Under the pieces are notes generated by a model. It ran no database searches. It was not told the DNA's origin and saw nothing but the letters and a program-made list of their open reading frames with translations. The position numbers and the translations under genes are program-made. Shown in pieces: positions 54,412 through 64,000 of a DNA stretch of 64,000 nucleotides (positions are counted from its first letter, which is position 1; the number at the start of each line of letters is the position of its first letter). The DNA is from Seriola aureovittata. Lineage: Eukaryota > Chordata > Actinopteri > Carangiformes > Carangidae. The stretch spans positions 1,383,640-1,447,639 of the forward strand of contig NC_079384.1 of the NCBI RefSeq assembly GCF_021018895.1, read 5' to 3'.

Positions 54412-54720
54412 ACAAAAACTAGAATCACCTCGTCGTGGTCGTATCCCTCCGCCACTCAGACCAGTTTCAGGTTACATCCCTGTTTATCCAGAGTAACTAT
54501 CTGTTTGAAATTTTGTTGAAATTTTGCTGTGTGACGTCTCGAGTAATGGCTAAAAAGTGTTTTCTGAGTACAACGTGACCTTTGACCTTTGACCACCAAA
54601 GTCTAATCAGTTCATCCTTTAGTCCAAGAGAACGTTTTTGCAAAATTTGAGGAGATTCATTTGAGGCGAGAGATATCGTGTTGACAAGGTCAGTGACTTC
54701 AGACACAACATGTTTATTTC
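54412..54720 (-). repeat. Dispersed fish repeat with nuclear-receptor motifs, copy 2
   Basis: This is an inverse copy of the repeat at 23640. GTATCCCTCCGCCACTCAGA, GGTCAAAGGTCAAAGGTCA (complement of 54576-54594) and GATGAACTGATTAGAC are shared in order. Here the receptor motif is a DR1 series rather than the palindrome of copy 1. Confidence 0.75.
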
Positions 54721-56136
54721 CTTTGTGCTTGTTGAACCACAGACGGCGTGTGGATGTGAACCCTGGTCTGTTTGTGCACCATCCATCCACCCAAACCTGC
54801 TACTAATGAATGCAGTGCTTCAGTCTCCCTTTCCTACAAAACAATATCTGCTGTTGCAGTAATTTCCAGGAGCCAGGGTTGTTATCAGGGTTAAAACATC
54901 ACTAACTTATTACTACATTCCTCAGGTGCAGTGTTTGTTTATCCTCGGCTGTAAAGCCGAAGTAAAACCTCAGAGAAAACCGCTCTTTATGACCAAGAGG
55001 ACCAGGATCCAGACAGCTGCTATCACTTACAAAAAGTGCTTATACATTATGCACATGTGCAAAACAATACTTAACAAGATAAATATCTTCTGTTTAGAAG
55101 TTTTTCGTTTCAACACTTACTTGTATAATTAGATATCAGGCATGTTGAAATTACTTACCAGTGAACTGCGACACTGTTTAGAAGAGGATGTTATTGAAGC
55201 TATGATTGTAGAAATTGTCCCACTCAGAATGATGATGATGATCTTAATCTACTGATTCCAGAGCTCCATCCTCCTCTGAGGCGTCTACACCTCTGACTGC
55301 GACACAGCGTTACTCAGCCTGGACTCACACTGTCTCACTGGAGGCTAATTCATTTCACTTTTCATTTTATTCCAACTCCCTCTTCGACCTGGGTCCTATT
55401 CAGGCCTCCGAGACAGCGTCATGACACACACTGTGCTCTTCATTTGAGCGTCCTGAGTTGTGTTGTGATGCAGCTGCCTGGCTGTGATGTGACACCTATG
55501 TAATCAGGTGGGACACAAATTTTTAGGACCACAGAAGAAAAGAATCGTTATCAACATTAAAGTGAATTCTTTATGATGGTTGCTTGGTTACCGGTGAGAC
55601 CTCTTCATGTCCTTGCAGCGTCTGATCTGGTGTCAGTATTAATTAATTTAAGTTAGATAAATATTAAAATACAAGATACGGACATGTATTCAACAGCAAA
55701 TAAATCATTTTCTCTATTTTCCAAATTATCTTCTTTTTAAGGTTGACATTAAGATGGTGGGCAAGGACTTTTATTTTGAAGTAGTTAAATTACATTTTCA
55801 AAGTCCTCTTCACAGGATCAATCAGACCTCTTACAGTTTTCAATTTAATGTGTGAATTTCAGAACTAGACTGTTTGTCTGCTTCATCACTGTTTTGTTAT
55901 TATTATAAGAGAAACTTTTATTATTTATTAAAAAACAGAAACAAGGGGGCGTCCGGGAGTCCTTGTGATGCTTCCTTCTATAAGAACTTGATGAGTGCTT
56001 CATGTAAACTACAGATGTATTGATATCCAATAAAACAAGGGTGGTCCAGCCAGTGTATTTACAGAGCCCACATTAAAAGAGAGAGACAGATATTAAGTAG
56101 TGGCAAACAGGCACACATGTCTAATAAAGACACTGG

Positions 56137-56141
<5 letters not shown>

Positions 56142-56173
<32 letters not shown>
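56142..56173. repeat. (CA)16 microsatellite
   Basis: Uninterrupted CA repeat. Confidence 0.95.
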
Positions 56174-56454
56174 AAGTGTGTGAGATGAGAGGATCAATAT
56201 CACTCTCATATCATGTGTAAAGTGTGGAGCTGTAGCCAGGACAGGGTGTTAGTGGAGTTGTGTGCTGTAATTATTCCTTGGGAAACAACTTCTTCTAGTG
56301 AGGATGTGCAGCTTTCTAGAGTCTGGTTGCCACAGTGAGGTCGCCAGGTGTCCAGGTGTCATGTCACTTTCTTTTTAACAAATCAGATACAACATGCTAA
56401 TTACTGAGCCTTAGAAGTGTTGATAGGCGAGCTTTGGACAGAGCAATGCTAGCT

Positions 56455-56625
56455 GTTTTTCCCCTGTTTCCAGCATAGATTACCACCCACAGGTTTCTGA
56501 AGAGCAGTTTTTGAAGCTCAGAGTGAGCTGCTACACCATCGCCATCTTGGCAGTGTCTGACTCCGCCCCAGCTAACATTAGCGAACCCTAGCTGTAAACA
56601 TGTTTATTTCTGCTGTAGTTGGACA
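56455..56625 (+). repeat. Dispersed fish repeat (CCATAGACTGTA family), copy 2
   Basis: It contains CCACAGGTTTCTGAAGAGCA, GAGCTGCTACACCATCGCCA, TCTTGGCAGTGTCTGACTCC and GTAAACATGTTTATTTCTGC. The last motif is shared with the copy at 32950. Confidence 0.6.
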
Positions 56626-57253
56626 TACTATGCTAGGCTATGCTAGCTTATTTACTGAAATAAATGTATTTGTAACTGATATCTAAGATTTGCAAAGAGT
56701 TGTTATTTTACACATCCAGCAAACACAGAGTGAGATTAGTATTTATTCGGAGTCATGTTTGTAAAACACTGACCAGCTCTGCAGACCTGACGGGACACGA
56801 TGATCCTCTGCAGGTTTGTCACTACAAGCATCCGCTTTCACATTACAAACAATATGACTCATGGTTAATATAGAAACATTGACTAGTGCAGCTTTAAAAT
56901 GACAGAATGTCATAATAAATATTCTATAGATAACAGTACCAGCGCCCATACTTCAAAGCCACAAGCTCCACACATTATAGCCACACAGTCCACTTTGATG
57001 CTGATAACTCCTCACAAACTTTGATGCAAAATGGGCAGAAAAGCCATTAAATCCAATGGGATATGTGACCTTATTAAGCACTTACAATGTCCTATGTGTA
57101 TTTTATTACAGCACTGGGCTTAAAGCAGCTCTCATAATAACATAATGCATTATGTATGTGTTATATTGCATCATTCAGGCATCGATATGGGCTTCAGGAA
57201 AAGAGTTAATGAGCATATCAGATCCAGATTTTTCTTTTCCTTTGTCACCACAG

Positions 57254-57382
57254 GCGCTGGATACTTTCAGTGTCACATTTGTGTGCATCAGTGGTGTGCT
57301 GGACGTCCACGCCAACACCACATGCACCTATAATGAAACACTGGACTATGTCACTGGGCTTGTGGAGGAAAATACAGCGTGA
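57254..57382 (+). other. Candidate terminal exon (splice-acceptor-like site plus ORF)
   Basis: A pyrimidine-rich run ending TTTGTCACCACAG precedes a 42-codon frame from ALDTFSVTFVCISGVLDV to GLVEENTA with a TGA stop at 57380. An AATAAA at 57628 could end a transcript. The peptide has two N-glycosylation sequons (NTT, NET) but no domain I recognise. A chance frame is quite possible. Confidence 0.2.
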
Positions 57383-57465
57383 ACTAATAACACATTTGAG
57401 GTTTGTCCTTCAAACCTGCGTGTGAAACACATGTAATGGGTTATTGAACTCTCTTCTGGCTCTTG

Positions 57466-57493
57466 CACACACACACACACACACACACACACA
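57466..57493. repeat. (CA)14 microsatellite
   Basis: CA repeat followed by short interrupted CA units. Confidence 0.9.
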
Positions 57494-57685
57494 ACCACAC
57501 ACACAGATAACAGCCTTTAGATCTCTGAAACAAGCCTATTCTGTTGCTGCGTTCCATAAATTTCCTCCAATGTGTACGGCTGTTTTAAAAGCTCAGCGAG
57601 TGTCGGTGGCCTGCGAGTAACCAAAGGAATAAAGGCTGCAGTGGGGCAGTGAAACATGAAGGACTGCTGCCTATATTATGACCTT

Positions 57686-57689
<4 letters not shown>

Positions 57690-57724
<35 letters not shown>
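57690..57724. repeat. (CT)17 microsatellite
   Basis: Uninterrupted CT repeat. Confidence 0.95.
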
Positions 57725-57730
<6 letters not shown>

Positions 57731-58599
57731 GCTGCTTGCTTTAACCTGCTTTTATTAGCCAACAGATGGGCTGCCCTCTCTTTGCTGTTTAAATGGCTGT
57801 AGCCTGCAGCTACACAGAAAATGCACATCTCCTGTGTGCTGTTTGGATTTAAAACCTTTTGCTGAAAGCGGACGGGTTCATCGACCGTCGTTGCATACCT
57901 GAAGGTGTGTTTTGCTTTTATACGGACACTTCTTGGAAACTGAGTTGCTCTGAAATGACCTGAGATAACTGTTGGGGTGTTAGTGAAGATGAGTGTCAAA
58001 TTGAGTGCACATCCAAAGTCATAACAATATGGAGGCCAAGTAATGCCTTCTCAGAGCACTTTATTTTAAAGCTAGAGGTCACATAATTTATTCTTTGACT
58101 GAAAGGGTGGGGGCTATGTGAAGGCTCACGTCACGTGAGAATATCACAGTGGTACCTAACGTCACCAGAACAATGTCAACTGATGTTATTTAAGCTAGCT
58201 AGCGTTAAATAGCTAGCTAACTGTGGCTTCTGTCTTCAACAGGCTAGCAGTCAGGTTACAAGCGGGAGTAAACATAAAATGGTGGATATGTCAAAGTATG
58301 AGTTTAATTTCTGTCAAAGAAAATTCGTGAAAATTTAGTTTTTTTGACGTTTCTATGCTTTACTACTACTTGTCTGACATTTTTTATGCCTTGCTATCGT
58401 TTTTATGCCTTACTGTATTATGTCGTTTTTATGTCATTTTTTTATACCTTGCTATACTATGTCGTTTTCATGACTTGCTATTCTTTGCATATTTGCTTTA
58501 CTACATTATAACGTTTTCATGCGATACCAAACTATGATGTTTCTATGCCTCACTATAGTTTGAGTTTTTTATGTGTTACTATACAATGACTGCTTTTTG

Positions 58600-58745
58600 A
58601 GGAGACACAAAAGTCCAGTGGTTACAACTGTTGCCTCTTGTTGAGGAGGTTCAGGGTTTGAATCCCAGGCTTGAGGCCATTCCGTGTGAGCTTTGCATGT
58701 TCTTCCCTCAGTACATGGACATTTCTTTAATTGGAAACACTAATG
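58600..58745 (+). repeat. tRNA-SINE-like insert in satellite edge, copy 1
   Basis: The piece starts with CCAGTGGTTACAACTGTTGC, has a B-box-like GGTTTGAATCCC, and continues with GAGCTTTGCATGTTCTTCCC, a stretch common in fish tRNA-derived repeats. It is flanked on both sides by degenerate satellite units. A second copy lies 484 bp downstream, so insert and flank were probably duplicated together. Confidence 0.6.
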
Positions 58746-59083
58746 CCTTACCCTTTTATGCTTTGCTTTACCATCGTTTTCACAACATTTGTTATGCCTT
58801 GCTATACTATGTTGTTTTTATGACATTTTTTGTGCCTTAATGAATAATATACTATGACGTTTCTATACATTACTGTACTATGTCGTTTTCATGACATTTT
58901 ATATACCATTTCTATGTCTTACTATACTATGTCGTTGTTATGACGTTTTTTTATGCCTTGCTATTCTTTGACTATTTCTATGCCTTACTACATTATAATG
59001 TTTTAATGCTTTAATAAACTATGTTTCTGTGCCTGACTATAGTTTCAGTTCTTTATGTGTTACCATACAATGATTGCAGTCTG

Positions 59084-59212
59084 AGAAGAAGCAATAGTCC
59101 AGTGGTTATAACTATTCCTCTTGATGAGGAGGTTCAGGTTCAAATCCCGAGCTGCTTGAGCTTTATATGTTCCTGAGACATGCACATTTCTATAATTGGA
59201 AACTCTAATGCC
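59084..59212 (+). repeat. tRNA-SINE-like insert in satellite edge, copy 2
   Basis: A diverged second copy of the insert at 58600, beginning CCAGTGGTTATAACTATTCC and keeping a B-box-like GGTTCAAATCCC. It ends with AATTGGAAACTCTAATGCC, parallel to AATTGGAAACACTAATGCC in copy 1. Its flanks also match those of copy 1. Confidence 0.6.
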
Positions 59213-62200
59213 TTACTTTTTTAAGCTTTGTTATACTATCATTTCCATTACATTTTTTATGCCTTACTATACCATGTTAATTTTCTGCGTTTTATGCATT
59301 ACTATAGTATGACCTTTTATGGCCTACTATGCTATGTCTTTTTTGACTTTTTATACCTTACTATACTATAATGTTTTAATTACTTTTTATGCCTTACTTT
59401 AATAACACGTTTTTATTCCCTACTATAATATGTCGTTTTTATGAGTTTTTATGCCATGCAATACTATGACCTTTTATGCCTTACTATACTATGACGATTT
59501 TATGACTTTTTGTGCCTTACTATACAATGACGTTTTTATGACTTTGTATGCCTTAGTATACTATGACGTTTTTATGCCTTACTATACTATGACGTTTTTA
59601 TGACTTTTTATGCCTTACTATACTATGACGTTTTTATGCCTTACTATACTATGACGTTTTTATGACTTTTTGTGCCTTTCTATACTATGATGTTTTTATG
59701 ACTTTTTATGCCTTACTATACTATTACGTTTTTATGACTTTTTATGCCTTACTATACTATGACGTTTTTATGACTTTTTGTGCCTTATAATACTATAACG
59801 TTTTTATGACTTTTTATGCCTTACTATACTATGACGTTTTTATGACTTTTTGTGCCTTACTATACCATGACATTTTAATTACTTTTTATGCCTTACTATG
59901 CTATGTTGTTTTTATGCATTACAATAGTATGACCTTTTATGCCTTATTATATTATGACGTTTCTATGACTTTTTATGCCTTACTATACTATGACGTTTTT
60001 ATGACTTTTTGTGCCTTACTATACTATGACGTTTTTATGCCTTACTATACTATGACGTTTTTATGACTTTTTATGCCTTACTATACTATGACGTTTTTAT
60101 GCCTTACTATACTATGACGTTTTTATGACTTTTTGTGCCTTTCTATACTATGATGTTTTTATGACTTTTTATGCCTTACTATACTATGACGTTTTTATGA
60201 CTTTTTATGCCTTACTATACTATGACGTTTTTATGACTTTTTGTGCCTTATAATACTATGACGTTTTTATGACTTTTTATGCCTTACTATACTATGACGT
60301 TTTTATGACTTTTTGTGCCTTACTATACTATGACATTTTAATTACTTTTTATGCCTTACTATACTATGACGTTTTTATGAATTTTTATCCCTTACTATAC
60401 TATGAAGTTTTTATGCCTTACTATACTATGAAGTTTTTATGCCTTTTTGTGCCTTACTATACTATGACTTTTTATGCCTTACTATACTATGACGTTTTTG
60501 TGACTTTTTATGCCTTATTATACTATGACGTTTTTATGACTTTTTATGCCTTACTATACTATGAAGTTTTTATGCCTTACTATACTATGACGTTTTTGTG
60601 ACTTTTTATGCCTCACTATACTATGACGTTTTTATGACTTTTTGTGCCTTACTATACTATGACTTTTTATGCCTTACTATACTATGACGTTTTTGTGACT
60701 TTTTATGCCTTATTATACTATGACGTTTTTATGACTTTTTATGCCTTACTATACTATGAAGTTTTTATGCCTTACTATACTATGAAATTTTTCTGCCTTA
60801 CTATACTATGACGTTTTAATGACTTTTTGTGCCTTACAATACTATGACGTTTTTATGACTTTTTGTGCCTTACTATACTATGACTTTTTATGCCTTACTA
60901 TACTATGACGTTTTTGTGACTTTTTATGCCTTATTATACTATGACGTTTTTATGACTTTTTATGCCTTACTATACTATGACGTTTTTATGACTTTTTATG
61001 CCTTACGTATGACGTTTTTATGACTTTTTATGCCTTACTATACTATGACGTTTTTATGACTTTTTATGCCTTACTATACTATGACGTTTTTATGCCTTAC
61101 TATACTATGAAATTTTTCTGCCTTACTATACTATGACGTTTTAATGACTTTTTGTGCCTTACTATACTATGACTTTTTGTGCCTTTTTATGCCTTATTAT
61201 ACTATGACGTTTTTATGACTTTTTATAGCTTACTATACCATGACGTTTTATTCCTTACTATACTATGACGTTTTTATGACGTTTTTATGCCTTACTATAC
61301 TATGACGTTTTTATGACTTTTTATGCCTTACTATACTATGACGTTTTTATGACTTTTTGTGCCTTACTAAACTATGACTTTTTATGCCTTACTATACTAT
61401 GACATTTTTATGACTTTTTGTGCCTTATAATACTATGACGTTTTTATGACTTTTTATGCCTTACTATACTATGACGTTTTTATGACTTTTTGTGCCTTAT
61501 AATACTATGACGTTTTTATGACTTTTTATGCCTTATAATACTATTAAGTTTTTATGACTTTTTGTGCCTTACTATACTATGACTTTTTATGCCTTACTAT
61601 ACTATGACGTTTTTATAACTTTTTATGCCTTACTATACTATGACGTTTTTATGCCTTACTATACTATGACGTTTTTATGACTTTTTATGCCTTACTATAC
61701 TATGACGTTTTTATGCCTTACTATACTATGACGTTTTTATGACTTTATATGCCTTACTATACTATGACGTTTTTATGACTTTTTGTGCCTTACTATACTA
61801 TGACTTTTTATGCCTTACTATACTATGACGTTTTTATGACTTTTTATGCCTAACGTATGACGTTTTTATGACTTTTTGTGCCTTACTATACTATGACTTT
61901 TTATGCCTTACTATACTATGACGTTTTTATGACTTTTTATGCCTAACGTATGACGTTTTTATGACTTTTTATGCCATACTATACTATGAAATTTTTATGC
62001 CTTACTATACTATGACGTTTTAATGACTTTTTGTGCCTTACAATACTATGACGTTTTTATGACTTTTTATGCCTTACTATACTAAGACGTTTTTATGACT
62101 TTTTATGCCTTACTATACTATGACGTTTTTATGACTTTTTGTGCCTTACTATACTATGACTTTTTATGCCTTATTATACTATGACGTTTTTGTGACTTTT

Positions 62201-64000
62201 TATGCCTTACTATACTATGACGTTTTTATGCCTTACTATACTATGAAATTTTTCTGCCTTACTATACTATGACGTTTTAATGACTTTTTGTGCCTTACAA
62301 TACTATGACGTTTTTATGACTTTTTATATCTTACTATACTAAAACGTTTTTATGACTTTTTATGCATTACTATACTATGACCTTTTTATGACTTTTTGTG
62401 CCTTACTATACTATGACTTTTTATGCCTTACTATACTATGACGTTTTTATGACTTTTTATGCCTTACTATACTATGACGTTTTTATGACTTTTTGTGCCT
62501 TACTATACTATGACGTTTTTATGACTTTTTATGCCTTACTATACTATGACGTTTTTATGACTTTTTGTGCCTTACTAAACTATGACTTTTTATGCCTTAC
62601 TATACTATGACATTTTTATGACTTTTTGTGCCTTATAATACTATGACGTTTTTATGACTTTTTATGCCTTACTATACTATGACGTTTTTATGACTTTTTG
62701 TGCCTTATAATACTATGACGTTTTTATGACTTTTTATGCCTTATATTACTATTAAGTTTTTATGACTTTTTGTGCCTTACTATACTATGACTTTTTGTGC
62801 CTTACTATACTATGACTTTTTATGCCTTACTATACTATGACGTTTTTATGACTTTTTATGCCTTACTATACTATGACGTTTTTATGACTTTTTATGCCTT
62901 ATTATACTATGACTTTTTATGCCTTACTATAGTATGACTTTTTATGCCTTACTATACTATGACTTTTTATGCCTTACTATACTATGACTTTTTGTGCCTT
63001 ACTATACTATGACTTTTTATGCCTTACTATACTATGACGTTTTTATGACTTTTTATGCCTTACTATACTATGAAGTTTTTATGACTTTTTATGCCTTACT
63101 ATACTATGACGTTTTTATGACTTTCTGTGCCTTACTATACTATGACTTTTTATGCCTTACTATACTATGACGTTTTTATGCCTTACTATACTATGACGTT
63201 TTTATGACTTTTTATGCCTTACTATACTATGACGTTTTTATGAATTTTTATGCCTTATTATACTATGACGTTTTTATGCCTTACTATACTATGACGTTTT
63301 TGTGACTTTTTATGCCTTACTATACTATGACGTTTTTATGACTTTTTATGCCTTACGTATGACGTTTTTATGACTTTTTATGCCTTACTATACTATGACG
63401 TTTTTATGCCTTACTATACAATGAAATTTTTATGCCTTACTATACTATGACGTTTTAATGACTTTTTGTGCCTTACAATACTATGACGTTTTTATGACTT
63501 TTTGTGCCTTACTATACTATGACTTTTTATGCCTTACTATACTATGACGTTTTTGTGACTTTTTATGCCTTATTATACTATGACGTTTTTATGACTTTTT
63601 ATGCCTTACTATACTATGACGTTTTTATGACTTTTTGTGCCTTATAATACTATTAAGTTTTTATGACTTTTTATGCCTTACTATACTATGACGTTTTTAT
63701 GACTTTTTATGCCTTACTATACTATGACGTTTTTATGACTTTTCGTGCCTTATAATACTATGACGTTTTTATGACTTTTTATGCCTTACTATACTATGAC
63801 GTTTTTATGACTTTTTATAGCTTACTATACTATGACGTTTTATGCCTTACTATACTATGACGTTTTTATGACGTTTTTATGCCTTACTATACTATGACGT
63901 TTTTATGACTTTATATGCCTTACTATACTATGACGCTTTTATTACTTTTTATGCCTTACTATACTATGAAGTTTTTATGCCTTACTATACTATGACGTTT

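Larger units (their letters stand above)
51501..58336. other. Sequence between ca10 and the satellite array
   Basis: It holds LINE tails, the inverted nuclear-receptor-motif repeat, microsatellites, a 25-base T tract at 53404-53428 and a C tract at 53624-53644. GCTAGCTAGCGTTAAATAGC-type words occur at 58190-58222. Apart from the candidate exon at 57254 I see no gene. Confidence 0.5.
58337..64000. repeat. Satellite array with 36-bp unit, running off the window end
   Basis: The main unit is 36 bp: TTACTATACTATGACG, then TTTTTATGAC, then TTTTTATGCC or TTTTTGTGCC. Shorter units of about 26 and 25 bp lack the TTTTTATGAC part or the CG. The left edge (58337 to about 59460) is degenerate and contains two SINE-like inserts; from 59470 onward units are highly similar. 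Since 36 bp is twelve codons, short frames coding repeats of MTFYALLYYDVF arise; they are not genes. Blocks recur at offsets of 463 and 1208 bp. The array is truncated by the window, so its full size is unknown. Confidence 0.97.

Noticed and set aside
59806..62610. Frames of 70-110 codons coding repeats of MTFYALLYYDVF
   Set aside because: They follow from the 36-bp (12-codon) satellite unit and end wherever 25/26-bp units shift the frame.
58337..64000. Possible CRISPR array
   Set aside because: Units are tandem without unique spacers and the sequence is eukaryotic.

Overview
The window looks like a stretch of a ray-finned fish (teleost) chromosome. The evidence is one spliced vertebrate gene, long introns, many (GT)n, (CA)n and (CT)n microsatellites, poly-C tracts, tRNA-derived SINE pieces, Tc1-like transposon remnants and small inverted-repeat elements typical of fish. 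There is no sign of bacterial gene organisation. Nearly all long open frames are artefacts of tandem repeats or chance.

The only gene I can support firmly is the 3' part of ca10, carbonic anhydrase-related protein 10 (CARP-X). It lies on the + strand in six exons: 23978-24163, 36434-36529, 42545-42617, 46907-47061, 47350-47524 and 50071-50093. Joined, they encode 235 residues in one frame, ending in NEWLLK, the C-terminus I know for vertebrate CA10. The human protein has 328 residues, so about 93 N-terminal residues must be encoded before position 1. I found no upstream ca10 exon in bases 1-23977, which I read as intron. Only one of the three zinc-binding histidines of active carbonic anhydrases remains, as expected for this secreted, non-catalytic, neurexin-binding protein. 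A 3' UTR of about 1 kb ends near an AATAAA at 51069.

Layout: 1-23977 is intron with two minisatellites (631-1293 and about 3261-3793), microsatellites, SINE pieces, a long-TIR element (9400-9766) and an AT-rich fold-back (17320-17815). From 23978 to 51090 come the ca10 exons, with introns full of mobile-element remnants: a TTAA-flanked element with copies at 23399, 37847 and 39429, a second long-TIR copy in inverse orientation, two Tc1-like remnants and a 1.3 kb fold-back. From 51091 to 58336 lies sequence downstream of ca10. It holds a CpG-rich block at 51190-51500 with a short well-initiated ORF, LINE tails, and a splice-acceptor-like ORF at 57254. From about 58337 to the window end is a satellite array of more than 5.6 kb with a 36-bp unit and higher-order repeats of about 463 and 1208 bp.

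The most notable observations are a (TG)25 tract starting five bases after a ca10 exon, a transposon-borne perfect oestrogen-response-element match about 210 bp before that exon, the nested higher-order structure of the satellite, and two CpG-rich promoter-like blocks. All coordinates, repeat families and motif matches were read by eye; no alignment or database search was run.
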